64,000 nucleotides of DNA from Streptomyces acidiscabies (GTDB lineage Bacteria > Actinomycetota > Actinomycetes > Streptomycetales > Streptomycetaceae): assembly GCF_020010905.1 (NCBI RefSeq), contig NZ_JAGJBY010000001.1:3120001-3184000 (forward strand), in the 5' to 3' direction. Below the pieces are notes generated by a model. That model was not told the DNA's origin. It did no database searches and saw only the letters and a list, made by a program, of their open reading frames with translations. Positions 8,736 to 17,512 of this stretch are shown here, piece by piece (positions within the stretch are counted from its first letter, which is position 1; every line of letters starts with the position of its first letter). Made by a program: the position numbers and the translations under genes.

Positions 8736-8747
8736 GAAAGCGCTTAC
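8736..8747. promoter_or_regulatory. LacI-like operator before the ABC permease genes
   Basis: GAAAGCGCTTAC contains the perfect 8-base palindrome AAGCGCTT (8738-8745) and resembles the central part of LacI/CcpA-family operators. It is in the only sizeable gap of the operon, 32 bases before the permease start. A similar half-conserved GAAACGCTTAC is at 5288-5298. No LacI regulator gene is in the window. Confidence 0.45.
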
Positions 8748-8779
8748 CGCACGACGACGTACATGAACGGAGAACAGTC

Positions 8780-9715
8780 ATGGCCCAAGCCGCAGCCGTG
8801 GCGAAAAAGCCCGCGCCACCCCGGCGGCGCCGGGCCTCCGCCACTCCGCGCAGGCTCCCGTACCTGCTGATCGCGCCGGCGGCCCTGCTGATGCTGGGCT
8901 TCATCGCCTACCCGGTGATCAGCGTCTTCTACTACAGCCTCCAGCACTTCAACCCCACCAAGCCCTGGCGCGACGGATTCGCCGGACTCGACAACTTCCG
9001 GCAGATCTTCACCGACGATCCGCAGTTCTGGGACACGCTCACCTTCAGCGCCAAGTGGGTCTTCGTCGAGGTGGGACTCCAACTGCTGTTCGGCCTCGCG
9101 CTGGCGCTGATCGTCAACCAGACGTTCGTAGGACGGGCGTTGGGTCGCGCGCTCGTCTTCTCGCCCTGGGCCGTCTCCGGCGTACTGACCTCCGCGATCT
9201 GGGTGCTCCTCTACAACTCCCAGACAGGGATCACCCGTTACCTCGCCGACATGGGGCTCGGCTCGTACGGCACGAGCTGGCTGTCGGACACCTCGACCGT
9301 CTTCCCGGCCGTCGTCGTCGCCGATCTGTGGCGCGGGGTGCCGTTCTTCGCGATCCTCATCCTCGCCGACCTCCAGTCCGTCTCGAAGGACCTCTACGAG
9401 GCCGCCGAGGTCGACGGGGCGAGCCGCATCAAGCAGTTCTGGCACATCACGCTGCCGCACCTCAAGGACGCGATCGTCCTCTCCACGCTGCTGCGCGCGG
9501 TCTGGGAGTTCAACAACGTCGACCTCCTCTACACGCTGACCGGCGGCGGACCGGCGGGAGAAACGACGACCCTCCCGCTCTACATCGCCAACACCAGCGT
9601 CGAATCCCACAACTTCGGCTACGCGTCCGCCCTGACCACGGTCGCGTTCGTGATCCTGCTCTTCTGCTCGATGATCTATCTGCGGCTGAGCAAGTTCGGA
9701 GGCGAGTCCAAGTGA
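8780..9715 (+). CDS. sugar ABC transporter permease (MalF/UgpA type)
   Basis: This 311-residue inner-membrane permease has about six transmembrane segments, the first near residues 30-55 after a basic, Pro-rich N-terminus. The EAA loop that contacts the ATPase reads DLYEAAEVDGASRIKQFWHI followed by TLPHL. It pairs with the next gene and with the binding protein at 17513 to form a CUT1-type carbohydrate importer. Its place among pectin genes suggests oligogalacturonides or related sugars as substrate. No ATP-binding subunit is encoded nearby; in streptomycetes such importers usually share the ATPase MsiK. The ATG at 8780 follows a GGAG sequence at the proper distance. Confidence 0.92.
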   Translation: MAQAAAVAKKPAPPRRRRASATPRRLPYLLIAPAALLMLGFIAYPVISVFYYSLQHFNPTKPWRDGFAGLDNFRQIFTDDPQFWDTLTFSAKWVFVEVGLQLLFGLALALIVNQTFVGRALGRALVFSPWAVSGVLTSAIWVLLYNSQTGITRYLADMGLGSYGTSWLSDTSTVFPAVVVADLWRGVPFFAILILADLQSVSKDLYEAAEVDGASRIKQFWHITLPHLKDAIVLSTLLRAVWEFNNVDLLYTLTGGGPAGETTTLPLYIANTSVESHNFGYASALTTVAFVILLFCSMIYLRLSKFGGESK

Positions 9716-10608
9716 CCACCACCCACGCCACCGAGCCGGCCCCCGCCCCCGTGCGCCAACTCCCCACGCCACAGCGCCCGTCGAAGCATCGCCGCGCCTG
9801 GGACGAGGTCCCCCGCTGGCAGATCTACCTGCCCCTGTCGATCTACCTCGTCTTCACGCTCATCCCCTTCTACTGGATCCTCCTCTTCGCCCTCCGCCCG
9901 GCCGGTTCAACTTCCCTTGTCCCGTGGCCCATTACCTTCGACCACTTCGAAAAGGTGTGGACGGAGCGGCAGTTCGGCACCTACTTCGAGAACAGCGTGT
10001 ACGTCGGCATCGCCACGCTCCTCGTCACCACCCTGGTCGCCCTCGCCGGCGGCTACGCCCTCGCCCGCTTCGACTTCAAGATCAAGCGCGGGTTCATGCT
10101 GGCGCTGCTGTGCTCGCAGTTCGTGCCGGGCGCGCTGCTGCTCGTACCGCTCTTCGAGATCTTCGCCGAGCTGAAGATGATCAACTCGCTGATCAGCGTC
10201 ATCATCGCCGAGACGGTCTTCCAGCTGCCGCTGTCGATGATTTTGATCAGCAACTTCATCAAGAACGTGCCGTACTCCCTCGAAGAGGCCGCCTGGGTCG
10301 ACGGCTGCAACCGCTTCACCGCGTTCCGCATCGTCGTCCTGCCGCTGCTGCGGCCCGGGATCATCGCCGTCGGCTCCTTCGCCTTCGTGCACTCCTGGAA
10401 CCACTTCCTGTTCGCGCTGATGTTCCTCAGCAACCAGGACAAGCAGACGATCCCCGTCGGCCTCAACACCCTGATGAGCGCCGACAGCGTCGACCTCGGC
10501 GCGCTCGCGGCGGGCGGCATCATCGCCGCCGTACCCGTCGTGATCGTCTTCGCGTTCATCCAGAAGTGGCTCATCACCGGCTTCAGCGCGGGGGCGGTGA
10601 AGGGATGA
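9712..10608 (+). CDS. sugar ABC transporter permease (MalG/UgpE type)
   Basis: This 298-residue partner permease has about six membrane segments and the EAA loop SLEEAAWVDGCNRFTAFRIV followed by LPLL. Its GTG start overlaps the stop of the first permease (GTGA) and its stop overlaps the pectate-lyase start (ATGA). The secreted enzyme and the importer would therefore be made from one message. The Pro-rich cytoplasmic N-terminus (about residues 1-35) is longer than in many homologues. Confidence 0.92.
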   Translation: MTTTHATEPAPAPVRQLPTPQRPSKHRRAWDEVPRWQIYLPLSIYLVFTLIPFYWILLFALRPAGSTSLVPWPITFDHFEKVWTERQFGTYFENSVYVGIATLLVTTLVALAGGYALARFDFKIKRGFMLALLCSQFVPGALLLVPLFEIFAELKMINSLISVIIAETVFQLPLSMILISNFIKNVPYSLEEAAWVDGCNRFTAFRIVVLPLLRPGIIAVGSFAFVHSWNHFLFALMFLSNQDKQTIPVGLNTLMSADSVDLGALAAGGIIAAVPVVIVFAFIQKWLITGFSAGAVKG

Positions 10609-11888
10609 GACTCCGTCAACTCGCCATAATGGCTGCCCTGTTGCCCTTACTCGCCCTTCCGGCCCACGCCGAGGCCCGTGACACGAGCCGCGACACCCTC
10701 CCCGCCAACGACGGCTGGGCGTCGTACGGCCCCGGCACCACCGGCGGCTCGGCCGCCGACCCCGCGCACGTCTTCACCGTCACCACTCGCGCCGAACTCG
10801 CCCGCGCCCTCGACAACGGCAGCGACACCCCGAAGATCATCAAGGTTGCCGGGACGATCGACGCCAACACCGACGACCGGGGCCGCCGCCTGGACTGCGC
10901 CGACTACGCGACCGACGGGTACGACCTGACGGCGTACCTCGCCGCGTACGACCCCCGTACCTGGGGGGCAGCCAAGCCCGCCGGACCGCAGGAGGACGCC
11001 CGCCAGGCCTCGGCGGCCCGGCAGGCCGAGCGCGTAGTCCTCAAGGTGGGGTCCAATACCACCCTCGTAGGGGTCGGCAAGGCGGTTGTCAAGGGCGCGA
11101 ACCTCCAGGTCAGGAACGCCACCAACGTCATCGTCCGGGGCCTCGACCTGCGCGACGCCTACGACTGCTTCCCCGTCTGGCAGCCCAACAACGGCGGCCT
11201 CGGCGACTGGAAGACCGCGTACGACAACCTGTGGCTCTCCGGCGCCACCCACGTCTGGGTCGACCACGTCACCTTCGGCGACCAGGGCCACCCCGACGCC
11301 GACGAGCCGACCTACTTCGCCCGCAACTACCTGCGCCACGACGGCCTGCTCGACATCACCAATGCCTCCGACCTCGTCACCGTCTCCTGGAGCCGCTTCG
11401 CCGACCACGACAAGGCGATGCTCATCGGCTCCGGCGACACCGCGACCGGCGACCGGGGCAAGCTCCGCGTCACCCTGCACCACAACGAGTTCCGCGGCGT
11501 CGTCCAGCGCGCGCCCCGCGTCCGCTTCGGACAGGTGCACCTCTACAACAACCGCTACCTCGTCACCGGCGACGACTACCGCTACTCGATCGGCGTCTCC
11601 ACCGAGTCCGCGATCCACGCCGAGAACAACGCCTTCCACACCCCCGGCCACATCGAGGCCGCCGACCTGGTCAAGAGCTGGAACGGCACCGCCCTCCACC
11701 AGAGCGGCACCCTCTTCAACGGCTACCCGGTCGACCTCCTCACCATCCACAACGCCTACAACTCCGGCAGCGAACGCGACCTGACCGCCGACGTCGGCTG
11801 GACACCCACCCTGCACACCACGATCGACAGCGCCGACGCGGCCGACCGGGCGGTGGCCCGGGGCGCGGGCGCGGGGAGGCACCCATGA
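10605..11888 (+). CDS. secreted pectate lyase, family PL1
   Basis: This 427-residue protein has a cleavable signal peptide (hydrophobic core about residues 7-19, ending near AHAEA) and a parallel beta-helix pectate lyase domain. Family marks are GWASYGPGTTGG near the N-terminus, VWVDHVTF, DGLLDITNASDLVTVSWSRF and RAPRVRFGQVHLYNN. The PRVR motif (about 304-307) supplies the catalytic arginine of PL1, and the Asp-rich turns would bind calcium. It cleaves de-esterified homogalacturonan by beta-elimination. It is coupled by ATGA overlaps to the permease before it and the oxidoreductase after it. Confidence 0.92.
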   Translation: MRLRQLAIMAALLPLLALPAHAEARDTSRDTLPANDGWASYGPGTTGGSAADPAHVFTVTTRAELARALDNGSDTPKIIKVAGTIDANTDDRGRRLDCADYATDGYDLTAYLAAYDPRTWGAAKPAGPQEDARQASAARQAERVVLKVGSNTTLVGVGKAVVKGANLQVRNATNVIVRGLDLRDAYDCFPVWQPNNGGLGDWKTAYDNLWLSGATHVWVDHVTFGDQGHPDADEPTYFARNYLRHDGLLDITNASDLVTVSWSRFADHDKAMLIGSGDTATGDRGKLRVTLHHNEFRGVVQRAPRVRFGQVHLYNNRYLVTGDDYRYSIGVSTESAIHAENNAFHTPGHIEAADLVKSWNGTALHQSGTLFNGYPVDLLTIHNAYNSGSERDLTADVGWTPTLHTTIDSADAADRAVARGAGAGRHP

Positions 11889-13054
11889 GCTTCGACATCG
11901 TCCTCGCCGGCGCACGCGGCCACGGCCGCTGGCACCTCGACAACATCCTCCGCCTCCAGGACAAGGGCATCGTCCGCCTCGCGGGCATCTGCGAACTCAC
12001 CCCCCTCACCCCGGACGAGATCCCCGCCGGGCTCGGCACCCCCGCGCAGTCCCCGGACCTCGGCGCCCTCCTGGACTCCACCGGCGCCCGGATCGCCGTC
12101 ATCTGCACGCCGATCCCGACCCACACCGACCTCGCGCTGACCGCCGCGAGCCGGGGCGTGCACCTCCTGCTGGAGAAGCCCCCGGCGCCGTCCTACGCCG
12201 AGTTCCGGCGCATGGCCGACGGCGTCGCAGCGGCCGGCGTCGCCTGTCAGATCGGCTTCCAGTCGCTGGGCTCGCACGCCGTCCCCGCGATCCGGGACCT
12301 GATCGCCGACGGGACGATCGGCGAGGTCACCGGGGTCGGGGGAGCGGGCGCCTGGGCCCGCGCCGAGTCCTACTACCGGCGCGCCCCCTGGGCGGGCAGG
12401 CGGCGCCTGAACGGCGTGGACGTCATCGACGGCGCCCTCACCAACCCGCTCGCCCACGCCGTGGCCACCGCCCTCGCCCTGGACGGCGCCGTCCGCGCCG
12501 AGGACGTGGCCCGCGTGGAGACCGAGCTGTTCCACGCCAACACCATCGAGTCCGACGACACCTCCTGCGTTCGCGTCACCACCTCTCACGGCCGTCCGGT
12601 CACCGTCGCCGCGACCCTGTGCGCCGAGCGGCCGGGCGAGCCGTACGTACTCGTCCACGGCAGCAAGGGCCGGATCACCTACTGGTACAAGCAGGACCGC
12701 GTCCTCCTCCAGCGCGCCGGGCACGGCCCGGAGGAGTACGAGTACGGCCGCACCGACCTCCTCGAGAACCTCGTCGATCACCTGACGGACACCACCACCC
12801 TTCTCGTACCACCCGACTCCACCGGCGCCTTCATGACGGTCGTGGAAGCGATCCGCACCGCCCCGGACCCGGCTCCACTGCCCGAAACCGCCTGGTACCT
12901 CCTGAACGAGGAGAATCGCCGGGTGGTTCCCGGAATCGACGGACTCGTGGAAAAAGTCGCCGACTCCCTCTCCCTCTACTCCGAGCTCGGCGCCGGCTGG
13001 GCGCGGCGCGACGGCGCCTCCCGGACGCAGCCGAAAGAGGTGAGCACCCGATGA
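11885..13054 (+). CDS. Gfo/Idh/MocA family oxidoreductase
   Basis: This 389-residue cytoplasmic NAD(P)-dependent dehydrogenase has an N-terminal Rossmann fold (VLAGARGHGRWH, about 5-16), the family EKP motif (LLEKPPAPSYAEF) and a C-terminal alpha/beta substrate domain. Members oxidise sugars, inositols or sugar acids, or dehalogenate and epimerise them. It is coupled to the pectate lyase before it and the PmoA-like gene after it by 4-base overlaps. The Gfo/Idh-PmoA pair is a recurring neighbourhood in sugar-use operons. The substrate is not deducible from sequence. Confidence 0.88.
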   Translation: MSFDIVLAGARGHGRWHLDNILRLQDKGIVRLAGICELTPLTPDEIPAGLGTPAQSPDLGALLDSTGARIAVICTPIPTHTDLALTAASRGVHLLLEKPPAPSYAEFRRMADGVAAAGVACQIGFQSLGSHAVPAIRDLIADGTIGEVTGVGGAGAWARAESYYRRAPWAGRRRLNGVDVIDGALTNPLAHAVATALALDGAVRAEDVARVETELFHANTIESDDTSCVRVTTSHGRPVTVAATLCAERPGEPYVLVHGSKGRITYWYKQDRVLLQRAGHGPEEYEYGRTDLLENLVDHLTDTTTLLVPPDSTGAFMTVVEAIRTAPDPAPLPETAWYLLNEENRRVVPGIDGLVEKVADSLSLYSELGAGWARRDGASRTQPKEVSTR

Positions 13055-13896
13055 CCGCTCCCGACACCGCCGTCCTGCGCGTCGCGGGCCGCCCGGTCGG
13101 CCGCTACATCGCCCGGCCCGAGCTGCCCGCCCGGCTCTCCCCGCGCCCCTACCTCCACCCCGTCACCACCCTCGCCGGCACGGCGGTCACCGAGCTGACC
13201 CCGGCCGACCACCTCCACCACCTCGGCGTCGGTGTAGCCGTACCCGACGTCGAGGGGTTCAACTTCTGGGGCGGGCGCACCTATGTGCGCGACCAGGGAC
13301 CGACGGAGCTGGACAACCACGGCGTCCAGCGCCACACCGGGTTCCAGCTCCGCGACCCCGACGGGTTCGTGGAGGAACTGCGCTGGACCACGGCCACGAC
13401 CGAGCTGCTGCGCGAGCGCCGTACCGTCGCCGCCACCGAACTCACCGACACTGCCTGGGCGTTGGACTTCACCTTCTCCCTCACCAACCCCGGCCCGGCG
13501 CCGCTGTCCATCGGCAGCCCCGCCACCAACGGCCGCCCCGGAGCGGCGTACGGCGGCTTCTTCTGGCGGGCCCGCAAGGAGAGTTCACCGCCCGACGTCT
13601 TCACCGCGTCAACGGAGGGCGAGGCCGAGGTGCACGGCACGCGCGCCGACTGGCTCGCCCTGGCCGGCGCCGACTGGACCCTCGTCTTCGCGGGCGCCAC
13701 CGGCCTCACCCGACGCGACCCGTGGTTCGTCCGCACCGCCGAATACCCCGGCGTGGGCTCGTCGTTGGCGTCCGCCGAACGGCTGCCGGTGCCGCCCGGC
13801 GAGACCGTCGTACGCCGCGTCGTCACCGTCGTCGCCGACGGACGGCTCGGGCGCGACGAGGCGACGGCCCTGGTCCGGAAGGCGGTCAGCCAGTGA
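13051..13896 (+). CDS. PmoA-like / DUF6807 protein
   Basis: This 281-residue protein lacks a signal peptide. It resembles the family annotated as PmoA-like or DUF6807, a beta-sandwich group with conserved histidines: PADHLHHLGVGVAVPDV, and later TGFQLRDPDG. No catalytic function is established for it; the fold suggests carbohydrate handling. Here it is embedded between a Gfo/Idh/MocA oxidoreductase and a GH43 enzyme, with ATGA and GTGA overlaps on both sides. That makes a role in the same sugar pathway likely. Confidence 0.75.
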   Translation: MTAPDTAVLRVAGRPVGRYIARPELPARLSPRPYLHPVTTLAGTAVTELTPADHLHHLGVGVAVPDVEGFNFWGGRTYVRDQGPTELDNHGVQRHTGFQLRDPDGFVEELRWTTATTELLRERRTVAATELTDTAWALDFTFSLTNPGPAPLSIGSPATNGRPGAAYGGFFWRARKESSPPDVFTASTEGEAEVHGTRADWLALAGADWTLVFAGATGLTRRDPWFVRTAEYPGVGSSLASAERLPVPPGETVVRRVVTVVADGRLGRDEATALVRKAVSQ

Positions 13897-15392
13897 CGTA
13901 CACGAACCCGATCCTCAACGCGGACTGGTCCGACCCCGACGTCCTGCGCGTCGGCGACGACTTCTACCTCACCGCGTCCAGCTTCGGCCGCGCACCCGGG
14001 CTGCCGCTGCTGCACTCGCGCGACCTCGTCAACTGGACGCTCGTCGGACACGCGCTGCAACTCCTTGAGCCCGCCGCCGAGTTCAGGAGCCCCCGGCACG
14101 ACTGCGGGGTGTGGGCGCCCGCGCTGCGGCACCACGACGACCGGTTCTGGATCTTCTGGGGCGACCCCGACCAGGGCATCTACCAGGTCAACGCCCCCGA
14201 GATCAGGGGCCCTTGGACCCGCCCGCACCTGGTCAAGGCCGGCAAGGGTCTGATCGACCCCTGCCCCCTGTGGGACGACGAGACCGGCGAGGCGTACCTC
14301 GTCCACGCCTGGGCCAAGTCCCGCTCCGGCGTGAAGAACCGCCTCACCGGCCACCGGATGAACGCTGACGGACGGTCACTTCTCGACGAGGGCAAGGTCC
14401 TTGTCGACGCCGACCGCATCCCCGGCTGGTTCACCCTCGAAGGCCCCAAGCTCTACCGCCACGAGGGCCGGTTCTGGATCTTCGCCCCCGCCGGGGGAGT
14501 GGAGACCGGCTGGCAAGGCGCCTTCCGCGCACGGGAGTTCTTCGGCCCCTACGAGGAACGCATCGTCCTCGAACAGAAGGACACCGACGTCAACGGCCCC
14601 CACCAGGGCGGCTGGGTACGCACCCCGGCCGGCGAGGACTGGTTCCTCCACTTCCAGCAACGCGGCGCCTACGGCAGGGTCGTTCACCTCCAGCCGATGC
14701 GCTGGGACGACGACGGCTGGCCCGTCCTCGGCGCCGACGGGGCCCCCGTCGCCGTACACGAACGCCCCGCCCTGCCCCCGCAGCCGGACGCCGCGCCCGC
14801 CACCGACGACGACTTCCCCGGCGGACGCTTCGGCCGGCAGTGGGCGTGGACGGCGAACCCGCAGGACGGCTGGGCCACCCAGCACTCGGGAGACGGCCTG
14901 CGGCTGTCCTGCGTACGCACCGCCGACGCGCACGACCTGCGGAAACTCCCGAACATCCTCACCCAGCGGCTCCCCGGGCTCCCCTCGGCGGTCGAGGTGA
15001 CCCTCGAACTGCCCAGCGAGGACCCCGGCGCCCGGGGCGGACTCGCCGTCCTCGGCGACGCGTTCAGCTGGATCGGACTCCAGCGCGGACCCGACGGCAC
15101 GGTCCACCTCGTGCACCGGTTCGCGGAAGGCGTCGCCGAGCGCGAACGGGACGCCGCACACCCGCAGTTGGTGCCGACGGGACGCGTACGGCTGCGCATC
15201 GAGATCGGCGCGGGGGCGCGCTGCCGGTTCTTCTACGACGTCGGCGAGGGCCTGCATCCGTCGGGCCCCGTCTTCGCCGCCACGCCCTGGCGGTGGGTGG
15301 GCGCCCTGCTCGGACTCGTCGCCCTCGCACCCGAGGGAAGTGGACACGCGGGGTCCGCCGTGTTCACCCGCTTCAGGATCAGAACTCTGTAA
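13893..15392 (+). CDS. glycoside hydrolase family 43 (xylosidase/arabinosidase type)
   Basis: This 499-residue enzyme has no visible signal peptide and is probably intracellular. The five-bladed propeller starts with YTNPILNADWSDPDVLRVGDD, cut here to NADWSDPDVLRVGDD, which carries the general-base Asp. Other family marks are IDPCPLWDDETGEAYLVHAW and the acid Glu region FTLEGPKLYRHEGRFWIFAP. The C-terminal part (about 300-499) is the beta-sandwich domain of the GH43 group with 3' concanavalin-like modules. It probably removes arabinose, xylose or galactose from imported pectin side-chain oligomers. The GTG start overlaps the previous stop. Confidence 0.88.
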   Translation: MTYTNPILNADWSDPDVLRVGDDFYLTASSFGRAPGLPLLHSRDLVNWTLVGHALQLLEPAAEFRSPRHDCGVWAPALRHHDDRFWIFWGDPDQGIYQVNAPEIRGPWTRPHLVKAGKGLIDPCPLWDDETGEAYLVHAWAKSRSGVKNRLTGHRMNADGRSLLDEGKVLVDADRIPGWFTLEGPKLYRHEGRFWIFAPAGGVETGWQGAFRAREFFGPYEERIVLEQKDTDVNGPHQGGWVRTPAGEDWFLHFQQRGAYGRVVHLQPMRWDDDGWPVLGADGAPVAVHERPALPPQPDAAPATDDDFPGGRFGRQWAWTANPQDGWATQHSGDGLRLSCVRTADAHDLRKLPNILTQRLPGLPSAVEVTLELPSEDPGARGGLAVLGDAFSWIGLQRGPDGTVHLVHRFAEGVAERERDAAHPQLVPTGRVRLRIEIGAGARCRFFYDVGEGLHPSGPVFAATPWRWVGALLGLVALAPEGSGHAGSAVFTRFRIRTL

Positions 15393-15425
15393 CTCACGTA
15401 CTCAGCACGCCTGTTGGGAGCCGCA

Positions 15426-17465
15426 ATGACGCACTTCCCTAGCAAGCGCAGACCGGGCGCCGGGCTGGTCCTGGCCGCCCTGCTCGGCATGGTCGCAGCC
15501 CTGGGACTGGGAACGGCCGGGGAGGCGGGTGCCGCCGGAGCAACGGCCTCTCAGGGAACGGCCGTTGAAGGGGCGCGCTTAGCGAACGGCCCTGCCGCGA
15601 GCAACTCCCTTACGCACCCCTCCCGTTGGATGGACGAACCGCACGGCTTCGCCTCCCTCGCGGGCGGCACCACCGGAGGCGCCGGCGGCCAGGTCGTCAC
15701 CGTCACCGACCAGGCGTCCCTGGTCAAGTACGCCTCCGCGCCCGAGCCTTACGTCATCCGCGTCAAGGGCTCGATCGCCGTGGAGCCCTTCGGCGCGAAC
15801 ATCGTCGTCGGGTCCGACAAGACCGTCATCGGCGTGGGCGACACCGGCGAGATCGTCCACGGCGAACTCCACCTCACCCCCGGCACCAGCAACGTCATCA
15901 TCCGCAACCTGACGATCCGCGACTCGTACGTCGAGGGCGACTGGGACGGCAAGACCACCGACTTCGACGCGATCCAGATGGACACCGTCGACCACGTGTG
16001 GATCGACCACAACCGCCTCCAGCACATGGGCGACGGACTGCTCGACATCCGCAAGGACAGCCAGTACGTCACCGTCTCCTACAACCAGTTCCGCAACCAC
16101 AACAAGGCGTTGGGCATCGGCTGGACCACCAACGCGCTCACCCAGATCACCATCGACCACAACTGGTTCACCGGCACCAAACAACGCAATCCTTCGGCGG
16201 ACAACTGCGCCTACGCGCACCTCTACAACAACTACCTGTCCGCACAGGTCAGCGACGGCGATCCGGTCTGGACGTACGGCAATTGGTCCCGTGGCCGCAC
16301 CAGGATGGTCATCGAGAACAGCTACTACGACGGCGTCCAGCACCCCTACCAGGCCGACGCCACAGCCGAGTTGGTGCAGCGCGGCTCGATCCTGCGCAAC
16401 ACGACCGGCCGCACGGACAGTTGGGGAACCGCCTTCAACCCCCGTGACTTCTACGGCTATCGGCTCGACCCGGCGGCAGCCGTACCCGCGCTGGTGACGC
16501 GCTTCTCCGGCCCGCAGAAGCAGATCGGCACGACGCTGAGCGTCCCCGCCGCCTACCCGACCGTCCAGGCCGCCGTGGACGCCGTACCGGCGGGCAACGA
16601 CGTACCCGTGACCATCGCCATCGCCCCCGGCACCTACCGCGCCAAGGTGTTCATCCCGGCGAACAAGCCGAAGATCCTCCTGCAAGGTACTGGACAGAGC
16701 CGCGCCGACACCGTCATCGTCTACGACACGCCCGCCGCGTACGGCGGTTCGACGGGAAGCGCGACGGTACGGATCGCCGCGAACGACGTCACCGCCCGGC
16801 ACCTCACCTTCAGCAACGACTTCGACGAGGCCGCAGTCGAGCTGAACGGCGAACAAGCGCTGGCGATGAAGACGACCGGCGACCGGATCGTCTTCCAGGA
16901 CACCGTCTTCCTGGGCAACCAGGACACCCTGATGACCGACAGCCCCAACCTGACCACCGTCAGCCGGGTCTACATCCGCGACTCCTACATCGAGGGGGAC
17001 GTGGACTTCGTCTACGGCCGCGCCACGACCGTCATCGAACGGTCCGAGATCCGGGCGCTGAGCCGGGGCTCCGACACCAACAACGGCTACATCACGGCCG
17101 CTTCGACCTGGACGGGCAACCCCTACGGGTTCCTGATCACCCGCTCCCGGATCGTCAGCGACGCCCCCGCCGGCAGCTTCCACCTCGGCCGGCCCTGGCA
17201 CCCCGGCGGTGAACCCGCCGCCGTGGCACAGGTGTTGATCCGCGACACCGAACTCCCCGCCGCGATCAAGGCGGCGCCCTGGACCGACATGAGCGGCTTC
17301 TCCTGGCGCGACGCCCGCTTCGCCGAGTACCGCAACCACGGAGCCGGAGCCGAAGTCACCGCCGAACGACCACAGTTGACGGATGATCAGGCCACCGCGC
17401 ACACCGTCACCGCCTACCTCAAGGGCACCGACGGCTGGGCACCCCACACCGCCCGCACGCACTGA
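15426..17465 (+). CDS. pectate lyase (PL1) - pectin methylesterase (CE8) fusion
   Basis: This 679-residue secreted protein carries two catalytic domains. After a signal peptide (hydrophobic core about 15-37) comes a PL1 beta-helix (about 60-345) with VWIDHNRLQHMGDGLLDI and VTVSYNQFRNHNKALGIGW. A CE8 domain (about 365-670) follows, with GNQDTLMTDS, EGDVDFVYGRA (catalytic Asp about 527) and HLGRPWHPGG. The CE8 half would remove methyl esters so that the lyase half can cut. Where the other lyases here have PRVRFG, this PL1 domain reads QRNPSADN (about 253-260), so it belongs to a different PL1 branch or has altered catalysis. ATG 15426 is preceded by GGGAG. The gene starts 33 bases after GH43 and may share its transcript. 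Confidence 0.9.
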   Translation: MTHFPSKRRPGAGLVLAALLGMVAALGLGTAGEAGAAGATASQGTAVEGARLANGPAASNSLTHPSRWMDEPHGFASLAGGTTGGAGGQVVTVTDQASLVKYASAPEPYVIRVKGSIAVEPFGANIVVGSDKTVIGVGDTGEIVHGELHLTPGTSNVIIRNLTIRDSYVEGDWDGKTTDFDAIQMDTVDHVWIDHNRLQHMGDGLLDIRKDSQYVTVSYNQFRNHNKALGIGWTTNALTQITIDHNWFTGTKQRNPSADNCAYAHLYNNYLSAQVSDGDPVWTYGNWSRGRTRMVIENSYYDGVQHPYQADATAELVQRGSILRNTTGRTDSWGTAFNPRDFYGYRLDPAAAVPALVTRFSGPQKQIGTTLSVPAAYPTVQAAVDAVPAGNDVPVTIAIAPGTYRAKVFIPANKPKILLQGTGQSRADTVIVYDTPAAYGGSTGSATVRIAANDVTARHLTFSNDFDEAAVELNGEQALAMKTTGDRIVFQDTVFLGNQDTLMTDSPNLTTVSRVYIRDSYIEGDVDFVYGRATTVIERSEIRALSRGSDTNNGYITAASTWTGNPYGFLITRSRIVSDAPAGSFHLGRPWHPGGEPAAVAQVLIRDTELPAAIKAAPWTDMSGFSWRDARFAEYRNHGAGAEVTAERPQLTDDQATAHTVTAYLKGTDGWAPHTARTH

Positions 17466-17512
17466 CCCCCACGACCGAACCAAGCCGACACCTCAATGAA
17501 GAGAGCCGACCG

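Noticed and set aside
15579..17483. A 634-codon minus-strand frame opposite the PL1-CE8 fusion
   Set aside because: Val/Gly/Asp-rich shadow translation without signal or domain; the opposite strand encodes a full two-domain enzyme.
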